Below, piece after piece: positions 7,787 through 15,802 of a stretch of 64,000 nucleotides of DNA; the stretch's first letter is position 1; each line of letters starts with the position of its first letter. Location: NCBI GenBank assembly GCA_023150805.1, contig JAKLKF010000019.1, forward strand, positions 1-64,000, given 5' to 3'. The DNA comes from Myxococcota bacterium. Lineage in GTDB: Bacteria > Myxococcota_A > UBA796 > UBA2385. The position numbers and the translations under genes were made by a program. The notes under the pieces are model-generated. The model saw only the letters and a program-made list of their open reading frames with translations, searched no databases and was not told where the DNA came from.

Positions 7787-9250
7787 CTACTGCGCTGCAG
7801 GCGCCTCGGCGGCGGGGGCCGACGCGACGGCGTTCCACTGCATCGCGGCGATCTGGCCCTGGCGGGCCAGGTCGGCGGCCTCGCCCAGGACCCGGGCGGC
7901 TTCCTGCGGGGCGTGGAAGCCCATGGAGTTCTCGGCGGCGATGAAGTCCAGCCGCCACTGGGCCTGGCGCTGCAGCTCCAGCGCGGGGGCGAGCTGGGCG
8001 TCGGTGGCGCCGGCGGCCTTGGCCGCGACCACGGCGTCCATCAGGTCCATCAGCGCGGCGCCGCCGTTCTGCAAGAGCTCGTGGTTGCGGGTCTGGATCA
8101 GGTCCACGCGGGCCAGGATCTCGGCCTCGTCGAAGTGGTGGCAGGTCTGGCAGGCGCGGTTGACGTTGAGCAGCGGGCTGCGGACCCAGTGGTCGGAGAC
8201 CTTGGTCGCGCCGTCGCGCATGTACGGCATGTGACAGTCGGCGCAGGCCACGCCGCTGCGGGCGTGCACGCCCTGGCTCCACAGCTCGAACTCGGGGTGC
8301 TGGGCCTTGAGGATGGGCGCGCCGGTCTCGGCGTGCTTGTAGTCGTAGAAGCGCTCGCCGTCGGGGAAGGTGGTCTCGTTCCAGTGCTGCTCGGTCTGGT
8401 CGGCGGACAGGCCCTTGCTCCAGGGGAAGGTGAGCTTGAACTTGGTCGAGCAGTAGTACTCGACGTGGCACTGTCCACAGACGTAGGACCGCATCTCGGT
8501 GCGCGTGGCGTCGGTGTTGGGATCGTAGGGGGTGGCGCGGTCACCCTCCCGCCAGCGCTCGATGCTGGGCAGGTGCGGCACCTCGGCGTCGCCGGCGGCC
8601 AGGGCCTGGATGCCCTGGATGAAGCCGGGCCGCGTGACGCGCAGGGCCATGCTGTCGGGCTCGTGGCAGTCGACACAGGAGACGGGGTGGGCGCCGCCCA
8701 CCTCGTGCAGCATGGCGTTGGTCTCCTGGTAGGTCATGGCATGGGTCTTCTCGAAGCCGGCGATCGCGTCGCCGTCGCCGAGCTTGCGGTACAGCGGCAT
8801 CACGCTGGCGTGGCAGTGCAGGCAGGAGCCGGACTGCGGCTTGCTCAGGCGCTCGGTGCTCTCCTGGTCCTGGAGCATGTAGGCGTGGCCGCGGCGGTCG
8901 CGGTAGTCGATGGCGAAGGCGTAGCCCTTGAACATGCGCTTGAGCCACGGGTCGCGGTCGATCTTCTGCTCGGGCAGGGCCTCGCTGCCGCCGTGGCCGC
9001 CGAAGCGGGTGCGCGTGCTCTGGGCCGTGAGCTTGTAGGTGTCGTACTGCTTGGGCCAGTTCTTGCCCCACTCGGCCGGGTCGGTCGTGTCGTCGGTCAC
9101 CTCGACCACTCGGACGAAGGGCGTGCGCGCCTCCTCCTTGCGCTGATCGACGTTGAGCAGCAGGGCGGTGACGCCGGCGGCGGCCCCGGCGGCGACGATG
9201 GTGAGCGCGACGTAGGGGAGGGCGCGGCTGCCAGGGGAGGCGGTGGTCAT
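7787..9250 (-). CDS. nrfA: Cytochrome c nitrite reductase NrfA (ammonia-forming), CXXCH type
   Basis: A 487-residue pentahaem enzyme that reduces nitrite to ammonium with six electrons in the periplasm. Five CXXCH motifs lie at about 143-147, 192-196, 258-262, 336-340 and 367-371. The motif CGQCHVEYY (258-266) supplies conserved active-site/calcium-site residues, and [23 protein letters not shown] contains the catalytic-region His. The first (catalytic) haem site is CLHCH rather than the classical CXXCK, so this is a CXXCH-type NrfA. Residues 11-32 form an N-terminal signal-anchor. The ATG overlaps the nrfH stop (ATGA), so the pair is coupled. The two genes sit inside the dcw cluster. Confidence 0.93.
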   Translation of the reverse strand: MTTASPGSRALPYVALTIVAAGAAAGVTALLLNVDQRKEEARTPFVRVVEVTDDTTDPAEWGKNWPKQYDTYKLTAQSTRTRFGGHGGSEALPEQKIDRDPWLKRMFKGYAFAIDYRDRRGHAYMLQDQESTERLSKPQSGSCLHCHASVMPLYRKLGDGDAIAGFEKTHAMTYQETNAMLHEVGGAHPVSCVDCHEPDSMALRVTRPGFIQGIQALAAGDAEVPHLPSIERWREGDRATPYDPNTDATRTEMRSYVCGQCHVEYYCSTKFKLTFPWSKGLSADQTEQHWNETTFPDGERFYDYKHAETGAPILKAQHPEFELWSQGVHARSGVACADCHMPYMRDGATKVSDHWVRSPLLNVNRACQTCHHFDEAEILARVDLIQTRNHELLQNGGAALMDLMDAVVAAKAAGATDAQLAPALELQRQAQWRLDFIAAENSMGFHAPQEAARVLGEAADLARQGQIAAMQWNAVASAPAAEAPAAQ

Positions 9251-9729
9251 CGGGGCTCCAGCTCGCTGTCGTGCAGGGCGCCGCCCAGGCCGACCTGCTC
9301 GCCGTGGCCGACGTCGAGGTGGCAGCTCACGCAGCGAGGCGCGCCCATGCTGGCGCTGGCCTCGTGCAGGATGCCCTCGTGGCAGCGCAGGCAGTTGGCC
9401 TGGAGGATCTCTGCGTTGGGGGGAGTGATCAGGATCGGCTCGGGGAAGTCCTGCAGCGTGAAGCCCTTGGAGTGGAACCAGCCGTTCCGGGCTTTCGCGA
9501 GGTATTTCCCGACGAAGTCGGCGGGCAGGTGGCAGTCGACGCACACCGCCGAGGTGTGGTGGCTGGCCTTCTGCCAGGAGTCGTATTGCGGCCGCATGAT
9601 GTGGCAGTTCACGCAGGCCCGCGGGTCCTCGGACAGGTAGGACAGTCCCTCGGCGTAGTCGAAGGTGAACAGGCCCAGGCCGAGGGTGGCGCCGACGGCC
9701 AGGGAGGCGATGGCGGGGAGTGCGCGCAT
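9247..9729 (-). CDS. nrfH: Membrane-anchored tetrahaem cytochrome NrfH
   Basis: A 160-residue NapC/NirT-family quinol dehydrogenase that passes electrons from menaquinol to NrfA. One N-terminal membrane helix (about 3-22) is followed by four haem motifs, CVNCH, CVDCH, CLRCH and CVSCH. The first has the family's distal Met in CVNCHIM. Start choice: ATG 9729 has GAGG 8 nt upstream; an upstream ATG at 9753 would add eight residues. It overlaps nrfA by 4 nt. It is transcribed away from the porin gene at 9898, and the shared 168-base region between them must carry both promoters; I could not identify an Fnr- or Nar-type site there. Confidence 0.92.
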   Translation of the reverse strand: MRALPAIASLAVGATLGLGLFTFDYAEGLSYLSEDPRACVNCHIMRPQYDSWQKASHHTSAVCVDCHLPADFVGKYLAKARNGWFHSKGFTLQDFPEPILITPPNAEILQANCLRCHEGILHEASASMGAPRCVSCHLDVGHGEQVGLGGALHDSELEPR

Positions 9730-9897
9730 GGGGTCTGCCTCGATGGCCTGCATGTTATGGGACCTGTGGATCCGGGGCAATGTTGATGGGGAGGGTTCGG
9801 TCAGGCTGTCGCACCCAGCGGGCGTGATGTTCCGGTGTGCTTATTTCCAGGGCTCACCGGAGCCGGACATCCTCTGAGTGGCTCCTGGGAGGTACCT

Positions 9898-11049
9898 GTG
9901 CTGCTCACCCTGGTCGCGCTCTCCACCCTCGCCCTCGCCGACGAGCCCACCTTCAACCCGGTGGTCCAGGTCCGGCCGCGCTTCGAGTACTCGACCGGCA
10001 AGGACGGCGCCTCGGGCGGCGAGCTGATGTTCGTGACCCAGCGGGCGCGGCTGGGCGTCACGGCCAAGCTGCCCAAGCTGTCGGCCCGCGTGCTGGTGCA
10101 GGACGTGCGGATGTGGGGCAGCGAGGGCCACACGCTGCTCGACTTCACGGCCGACGCCTTCGATCTGCACGAGGGCTGGGCGCAGTACAAGCCGACCGAC
10201 GCCGTGGCGCTGCGGGTGGGCCGGCAGGAGATCACGGCCCACGAGCACCGGCTGCTGGGCAACGTCGACTGGACCCAGCAGGGGCGCTCCTTCGACGCCG
10301 CGACGCTGAAGCTGACGGGCGAGAAGCTGTCGGCGGACGCGGGCTTCGCGGTGCTGGCGGACGCGAACTCGGGCGTGGTGACGACCAACGGGCTGATGGG
10401 CTTCGTCCGCGGCGGCATCGCGCCGGCCAAGGGCGCCGTGGTGGACGTGCTGGCCATCGTCGACACCGACGAGACCCTGGACCGGACGCGGGCGACCGCG
10501 GGTGTCTACGCCAAGGGCGGCAGCGGGATCCTGAGCGGGCGGGTCGAGGCCTACGGCCAGGTGGGCAGCGTGGGCGACCTGTCGATCCAGGCCGGCATGG
10601 TGGGCGTGCAGGGCACGCTGGCCCCCGAGGCCAGCTTCAAGCCCGAGATCACGCTGTGGTACGACCTGCTCTCGGGCGACGGCGACGCGGCGGACGACGC
10701 GCTGAACGCCTTCGACACGCTGTACGCCACGAACCACAAGTTCTACGGCCAGATCGACATCATGACCTTCCTGGTGGGCGGCGCCCTGGACGGCCAGGGC
10801 CTGCACGACGCGGCGCTCAAGCTGTCGGCGAAGCCGGTCGAGGCGCTGGCGGTCAACCTGGACGCCCACGTCTTCGCCGCGGCGGCGCCCGCCACCGACG
10901 ACACGATGCTGGGCCAGGAGGCTGACCTGTGGCTGTCCGGCAAGGTCTCGGGCGCGCTCAGCCTGCAGGGCGGCGGCTCGATGTTCCTGTACACGGCGGA
11001 CAAGGACCCCGACGCCTGGGCCTGGGCGCAGATGAACCTGGAGATCTGA
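9898..11049 (+). CDS. Outer-membrane beta-barrel of the alginate-export porin family
   Basis: A 383-residue protein with a signal peptide ending near ALADEP (residue 14-17). The segment VGRQEITAHEHRLLG, followed by NVDWTQQGRSFDA, is characteristic of the alginate_exp (AlgE-like) barrel family, whose members are broad outer-membrane channels. Alternating hydrophobic strands continue to the C-terminus, which ends ...MNLEI. The start GTG 9898 has GGGAGG with 5-nt spacing. Its divergent placement from nrfHA suggests it may supply nitrite or nitrate, or another anion, to the periplasm; that is inference from context. Convergent with ddl, with repeat copies between. Confidence 0.75.
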   Translation: MLLTLVALSTLALADEPTFNPVVQVRPRFEYSTGKDGASGGELMFVTQRARLGVTAKLPKLSARVLVQDVRMWGSEGHTLLDFTADAFDLHEGWAQYKPTDAVALRVGRQEITAHEHRLLGNVDWTQQGRSFDAATLKLTGEKLSADAGFAVLADANSGVVTTNGLMGFVRGGIAPAKGAVVDVLAIVDTDETLDRTRATAGVYAKGGSGILSGRVEAYGQVGSVGDLSIQAGMVGVQGTLAPEASFKPEITLWYDLLSGDGDAADDALNAFDTLYATNHKFYGQIDIMTFLVGGALDGQGLHDAALKLSAKPVEALAVNLDAHVFAAAAPATDDTMLGQEADLWLSGKVSGALSLQGGGSMFLYTADKDPDAWAWAQMNLEI

Positions 11050-11060
11050 CCATCGGACGG

Positions 11061-11114
11061 GCCCCCCTCCGGCCCTTCGGGCCACCTCCCCCCGGCTGTC
11101 GCCAGGGGGAGGAA
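11061..11114. repeat. Interspersed hairpin repeat, copy between porin and ddl
   Basis: The unit CCCCTCCGGCCC-TTC-GGGCCACC is followed by a second stem, CCTCCCCCCGGC with GCCAGGGGGAGG, similar in layout to the copies at 3204-3354. It begins 12 nt after the porin stop. Confidence 0.62.
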
Positions 11115-11225
11115 CGTGGCGGGGGTCCGGCTCCTGCGCAAGCGTCGCCTCTGCCGCTGCCCTCTGTGCGCTCTGCGTGCTTGTACGTTGAGGAGCACTC
11201 TCCCCCGAGACTCCGATCAGCGCCT

Positions 11226-11241
11226 GGCCCCCCTCCGGCCC
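11226..11241. repeat. Truncated hairpin repeat next to the ddl stop
   Basis: GGCCCCCCTCCGGCCC, the 5' part of the interspersed unit, abuts the ddl stop codon. The second half of the hairpin is missing. Confidence 0.5.
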
Positions 11242-12204
11242 TCAGCCTGCCTGGCCCGCGGCCTGGACGTGGGTGCGGGCGGTGCGGGCCAGGTGGTCGA
11301 CCAGGTCCTCGAAGGAGATGCCGACCGCGCCGGCGGCCATCGGCGACAGGCTGGTGGCCGTCATGCCGGGGATGGTGTTGATCTCCAGGAACCAGGGGCG
11401 GCCGTCCCCGTCGACGATGAAGTCGGCGCGGGCGACGCCGGCCAGGCCGAGCGCCTGGTAGGCGCGGGCGGCGTGCTCGCGCGCGGTGTGGGCCACACCG
11501 TCGGGGATGGGCGCCGGCACGATGTAGTCGGTCTGGCCCTTGGTGTACTTGGCCTCGAAGTCGAAGAAGCCCGAGCGGGGGCGGATGGCGACGACGGGCA
11601 GGGGCAGACCGTCGAGCACGGCGACGGTGATCTCCTCGCCCTTGACGTACTGCTCGAGCAGGACGCGGCGGGACATGTCCTGGGCCTGGACCAGGGCGGC
11701 CTCGAGCTGGCCGCCGTCGTGGCAGACCCAGGTGCCGATGGTGCTGCCGCCCTCGGGCACCTTGACCACGCAGGGCGGGGTCAGCCCGGCGGGGATGGGG
11801 TCGCCGTGGTGCCAGATCCAGTCGGCGGCCAGGTTCAGGCCCAGGCCGGCGACGGCCTGCTTGGTGGCGATCTTGTCCATGGCGATGGCCGAGCCGCGCA
11901 CGGGGCTGCCGGTGTAGGGGATGCCCATCAGCTCCAGCAGGCCCTGGACGCAGCCGTCCTCGCCGAAGACGCCGTGCAGGGCCAGCCAGGCGACGTCGAC
12001 ACCCTCGGCCACCAGGCGGGCGGGCAGGTCGCGGCCGACGTCGATGGCGACGGCGTCCCAGCCGCGGGCCTGCAGGGCGGCGAGCACGGCCTTGCCCGAC
12101 TTGAGCGAGATCTCGCGCTCGGTGGACAGGCCGCCCAACAGGACGCCGACGCGGCCCTGGCCGGTGGCGCGCAGCGGGGGGTGGAGCTGGGAGCGGATGG
12201 ACAT
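11242..12204 (-). CDS. ddl: D-alanine--D-alanine ligase
   Basis: A 320-residue ATP-grasp ligase making the D-Ala-D-Ala terminus of the peptidoglycan stem peptide. The N-terminal GVLLGGLSTEREISLKSG, the substrate loop around residues 83-91 (HGVFGEDGCVQ), MDK, the KYTKGQTDYIVPAP loop and the magnesium-binding EINTIPGMT near the C-terminus are all intact. It is the last gene of the contiguous upstream part of the dcw cluster, 22 nt after the MurB-like gene. Convergent with the porin gene. Confidence 0.96.
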   Translation of the reverse strand: MSIRSQLHPPLRATGQGRVGVLLGGLSTEREISLKSGKAVLAALQARGWDAVAIDVGRDLPARLVAEGVDVAWLALHGVFGEDGCVQGLLELMGIPYTGSPVRGSAIAMDKIATKQAVAGLGLNLAADWIWHHGDPIPAGLTPPCVVKVPEGGSTIGTWVCHDGGQLEAALVQAQDMSRRVLLEQYVKGEEITVAVLDGLPLPVVAIRPRSGFFDFEAKYTKGQTDYIVPAPIPDGVAHTAREHAARAYQALGLAGVARADFIVDGDGRPWFLEINTIPGMTATSLSPMAAGAVGISFEDLVDHLARTARTHVQAAGQAG

Positions 12205-12226
12205 GGGGGCTCCAGAGTCGGGGGCG

Positions 12227-13207
12227 TCAGCGGCGACGGGGAGGCGGGGCGCCTTGCTTGCGGGTGGCCTCGAGGCCGATCACGGGGATGCGCAGGGTGG
12301 GGTCGACGCCGCGGGCGCGGTGGACGTGCTCGGCCAGGCCCTTGGCCAGCAGGGTGGCGGTGGCGCAGTCGCCGCCGCCGAGGTTGACCAGCACACCGGG
12401 CTCGGTGGGGGACAGGCGCCAGGCGCGCAGGCGGGTGCCGGACAGGCCCGCGGCGACGAGCTGGGGTGCCGTGCGCAGCGGGCCGTCGTCTGCGAAGAGG
12501 GTCCCGGGCGGCAGGGGGATCGGGCGGTGCTTGGAGCGACGGGCGCCGGCGATGGGCGAGAGCGGCAGCTCGACCGACAGCAGGATGGCCGAGGCCGGCA
12601 GCGCGGGCGGGACGGCGCCCTCGGCCAGGACCGTGCGCTCGACGCGGTTGCCCTTCACCCAGGAGACGGCGTGCAGCAGGCCCTCGAGCGGCTGCAGGTC
12701 GGAGCCGTGCAGCAGGCCGCCGGGGCAGCCGGGCCAGGGCGCGACCTGGGAGAGGGGGCCGTGCAGGACCGGGCCGGCGGGGCCCACCGCGAGCGCTGCG
12801 AGCGCGGCGCGGGAGGCGGACCAGGGCTCGGCGGCGCCCAGGCGCAGGCGGGCGGGGCCGTGGCCGTCCTCGGGCAGCAGCGTGGCCCCCTCGAAGGCAC
12901 GGCCGGGCCGGATGGCGACGCCGCGCAGGCCGCCGTCGCGGACCAGCAGCTCCTCGAAGGGCCAGCAGGCGCGCCAGGGCAGGCCAGCCTGGCGGGTGGC
13001 CTCCAGCGCGGCGCGCAGGGCGGGCAGGTCGGCGACCTCGACCCACAGGTCGACCGGGCCGCCGCAGCGCAGGGGCAGGTGGGCGGCCATCGGCTCGCGG
13101 CGGCGGAGGGACACGCCAGGGACGCCCTGGAGGGCGGCGCAGAGGCCGTCGAGCGCGACCTGGGGATCCAGGCGCAGCGTGGCGCGCTCGGCGACCGGGT
13201 CAGCCAC
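12227..13207 (-). CDS. MurB-like protein with degenerate active site
   Basis: A 326-residue protein at the position of murB (UDP-N-acetylenolpyruvoylglucosamine reductase) between murC and ddl. Global similarity is visible: PLRCGGPVDLWVEV (45-58), LLVRDGGLRGVAIR (87-100), LVAAGLSGTRLRAWRLSPTEPG and VLVNLGGG (272-279), and LRIPVIG near the end. But the family's key positions differ. The FAD-binding GGGSN loop reads WPFEE (82-86), the catalytic Ser of GSFFKNP is replaced in GTLFADD (235-241), no YRxS motif is seen, and the PEVRI glutamate position reads PTLRI (303-307). The GTG start overlaps murC by 8 nt. It may be inactive, scaffolding or strongly diverged; a genuine MurB should then exist elsewhere. 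Confidence 0.7.
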   Translation of the reverse strand: MADPVAERATLRLDPQVALDGLCAALQGVPGVSLRRREPMAAHLPLRCGGPVDLWVEVADLPALRAALEATRQAGLPWRACWPFEELLVRDGGLRGVAIRPGRAFEGATLLPEDGHGPARLRLGAAEPWSASRAALAALAVGPAGPVLHGPLSQVAPWPGCPGGLLHGSDLQPLEGLLHAVSWVKGNRVERTVLAEGAVPPALPASAILLSVELPLSPIAGARRSKHRPIPLPPGTLFADDGPLRTAPQLVAAGLSGTRLRAWRLSPTEPGVLVNLGGGDCATATLLAKGLAEHVHRARGVDPTLRIPVIGLEATRKQGAPPPRRR

Positions 13208-14627
13208 CGGCGCCGCTCCCGCCGTCGGCCGCGGCGCCGGCCAGGTGCTGGGCCAGCAGCTCGCAGATCCGGTTCACGTCGCCCGCGCCCAGGGTGATGA
13301 CGACGTCGTCGGGGCGGACGGTGAGGGACAGGTGGGAGGTGGCCTCGTCCAGGCTGTCGGCCACGGCGACCGAGCGGTGGCCGTGCTCGGTGAGCGCGGC
13401 GCCCAGGCGGTGGTGGTCGATGCCCTCGATCGGCGCCTCGCCGGCCCGGTAGATCGGGCAGACGACGACGTGGTCGGCCTGGTTGAAGGCGCGCGCGAAG
13501 TCGTCGAAGAGGTCGCGGACCCGGGTGTAGCGGTGGGGCTGGACCACCGCGATCAGGCGCCGGTGGGGCCAGGCGCCCGAGGCGGCGGCCAGGGTGGCGC
13601 GGATCTCGGCCGGGTGGTGGCCGTAGTCGTCGATGATGGTGACCGGCGCGGTCCCGGGCTGCGGGGCGACCTCGGCGCGGATGCTGAAGCGGCGGTCGAC
13701 CCCGGTGAAGCCATCCAGGCCGGCCTGCAGCGCTTCGAAGGGAAGGCCCAGCTCCAGGCCGACGGCGATGCAGGCCAGGGCGTTGAGCACGTTGTGCTGG
13801 CCCGGCATCGCCAGGCGCACCTGGCCGAGCGGCCGGCCCAGGTGCATCGCCGTGAAGCGCGTCTCCAGGCCCTCGTAGCGCAGGTCGACGCCGCGGACCT
13901 CGGCCGGGGCGCCCAGGCCGAAGGTGACCACCTTGCGGCGCAGGCGGGGCAGCAGGGCCTGGACGTTGGGGTGGTCCAGGCAGAGCGCGGCGAAGCCGTA
14001 GAAGGGCACCTTGTTGGCGAAGGCGGCGAAGCCTTCCAGCAGGGCCTGCTCGGTGCCCCAGTGGTCGAGGTGCTCGGGGTCGATGTTGGTGACGACCGCG
14101 ACGGTGGGCGCCAGCAGCATGAAGCTGCCGTCGCTCTCGTCGGCCTCGGCGACCAGGAACTCGCCCGCGCCCAGCCGGGCGGTGCTGCCGAGCTGGTCCA
14201 GGCGGCCACCGATGACGATGGTCGGGTCCATGCCGGCCCGGGCCATGCACGCCGCCACCATCGAGGTCGTCGTGGTCTTGCCGTGGGTGCCGGCGACCGC
14301 GACGCCGTACTTCATGCGCATCAGCTCGGCGAGCATCTCGGCCCGCGGGATGACCGGCACGTGGCTGGCCTCGGCGGCGCGCACCTCGACGTTGGTGGCG
14401 GGGATGGCGGTCGACTTGACGACGACGTCGGCGCCCTCGACCCAGGCGGCGTCGTGGCCGATGTGCACCACGCCGCCCAGGGCGCGCAGCCGCTTGACGG
14501 TGGCCGACTCCTTCATGTCGCTGCCGGTGACCCGGTAGCCCATGGTGAGCAGCACCTCGGCGATGCCGCACATGCCGGTGCCGCCGATGCCGATCATGTG
14601 GATCTGTTGGAACTTCCCGCGGAACAT
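13200..14627 (-). CDS. murC: UDP-N-acetylmuramate--L-alanine ligase
   Basis: A 475-residue Mur ligase adding L-Ala to UDP-MurNAc. The N-terminal Rossmann motif HMIGIGGTGMCGIAEVL and the P-loop AGTHGKTTTTSM (about 112-123) are intact. So are EADESDGSF, NIDPEHLDHW and the C-terminal DDYGHHPAEI. I chose ATG 14627 because a GAGGGGGG ribosome-binding site precedes it. An in-frame ATG at 14642 that overlaps the ftsW stop (ATGA) is an alternative adding five residues. The frame stays open far upstream across ftsW, which is a GC-rich artefact, not a fusion. Confidence 0.97.
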   Translation of the reverse strand: MFRGKFQQIHMIGIGGTGMCGIAEVLLTMGYRVTGSDMKESATVKRLRALGGVVHIGHDAAWVEGADVVVKSTAIPATNVEVRAAEASHVPVIPRAEMLAELMRMKYGVAVAGTHGKTTTTSMVAACMARAGMDPTIVIGGRLDQLGSTARLGAGEFLVAEADESDGSFMLLAPTVAVVTNIDPEHLDHWGTEQALLEGFAAFANKVPFYGFAALCLDHPNVQALLPRLRRKVVTFGLGAPAEVRGVDLRYEGLETRFTAMHLGRPLGQVRLAMPGQHNVLNALACIAVGLELGLPFEALQAGLDGFTGVDRRFSIRAEVAPQPGTAPVTIIDDYGHHPAEIRATLAAASGAWPHRRLIAVVQPHRYTRVRDLFDDFARAFNQADHVVVCPIYRAGEAPIEGIDHHRLGAALTEHGHRSVAVADSLDEATSHLSLTVRPDDVVITLGAGDVNRICELLAQHLAGAAADGGSGAGG

Positions 14628-14638
14628 GGCGCCCCCCC

Positions 14639-15802
14639 TCATGCCTGGCCCGGCTCGGGCTGCAGCTCGTGGCGCAGGGGCCAGCCCTCGACGGGCGAGG
14701 CGACCGCCACCGGCCCGGCCTCGGCCTCGGCCGAGATCGACAGCAGCAGGCCCACCGCCCACAGGTTCGCGATCATCGCGCTGGCGCCGTAGCTGATGAA
14801 GGGCAGGACCAGGCCCTTGGGCGGCACCATGCCCATGATGACGGCGAGGTTGAAGAAGGCGTTGAGCCCGATCATCGCGGTGATCGTGCTGGCCAGGAAC
14901 AGGCCGAAGGGGTCGCGCGCCTTGCGGGCGATGGCCAGGCCGCGCCAGACCAGCACGCCGAAGACGGCCATGACCAGGCCCAGGCGCAGAAGGCCCAGCT
15001 CCTCGGCGATGACGGCGCCGATGTAGTCGGTCCACGGCTCGGGCAGGAAGTAGAGCTTGGCCATCGAGTTGCCCAGGCCCTGGCCCCACAGGCCCCCGCT
15101 GTGCATGGCGACCCAGCTCTGGATGGTGTGGTAGCCCTCGGCGTCGGCGACGGCCCAGGGGTCCAGGAAGCTGGTGAGGCGCTCCATGCGGTAGGCCTCG
15201 GCCATCATCACGGGGATGCCCAGCGCCACGGCCGCGCCGCCGACGATGGCGATGTGGGAGAGGCGCATGCCGGCGATGAACAGGATGAGACCCGACAGGC
15301 CGGCCAGGATCGCGGTGGTGCCGAAGTCGGGCTCGGGCAGGATCAGGGCCAGGGCCGGCACCGGGATCAGCACCGCCCGCAGCACGACCCGCCAGTCCCC
15401 CAGGAAGCCCCGCCAGCGGTCCAGGAAGTCGGCCATCATGATGAGCACGACGATCTTGGTGAACTCGCTGGGCTGGATGTGCAGGCTGCCGAAGCCGATC
15501 CAGCGGGCGGCGCCGTTGGCCTTGTGCTGCAGGCCGGGCACGAAGACCAGGACCAGCGCGACCAGGCAGGCGACGTAGGCGGCCAGGCGCCAGCGCCGGA
15601 TCAGGGACAGCGGCGTCAACGCGGTCACCGCGCAGGCGACGCCGCCCACGCCGACGGCGATGAGCTGCCGCTTGAAGAAGTAGAGCGGGTCGCCGGCCGT
15701 GTCCCCGGCGACGACGGCGGAAGCCGAGTAGACCATCACCAGGCCGAGCAGCACCAGGGCGCCGACGGCGAGCAGCAGCCAGAGGTCGGTGCGGCGGTTC
15801 AT
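14639..15802 (-). CDS. ftsW: Lipid II polymerase FtsW (SEDS family)
   Basis: A 387-residue polytopic membrane protein with about ten hydrophobic segments. It is the septal glycosyltransferase working with the FtsI-type PBP. SEDS signatures seen are LVMVYSASAV near the N-terminus, the large loop with LPEPDFGTT, AEELG (around 255) and FISYGASAMIANL near the end. The ATG overlaps the murD stop (ATGA). murG, which usually follows ftsW, is absent here; murC comes next. Confidence 0.96.
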   Translation of the reverse strand: MNRRTDLWLLLAVGALVLLGLVMVYSASAVVAGDTAGDPLYFFKRQLIAVGVGGVACAVTALTPLSLIRRWRLAAYVACLVALVLVFVPGLQHKANGAARWIGFGSLHIQPSEFTKIVVLIMMADFLDRWRGFLGDWRVVLRAVLIPVPALALILPEPDFGTTAILAGLSGLILFIAGMRLSHIAIVGGAAVALGIPVMMAEAYRMERLTSFLDPWAVADAEGYHTIQSWVAMHSGGLWGQGLGNSMAKLYFLPEPWTDYIGAVIAEELGLLRLGLVMAVFGVLVWRGLAIARKARDPFGLFLASTITAMIGLNAFFNLAVIMGMVPPKGLVLPFISYGASAMIANLWAVGLLLSISAEAEAGPVAVASPVEGWPLRHELQPEPGQA

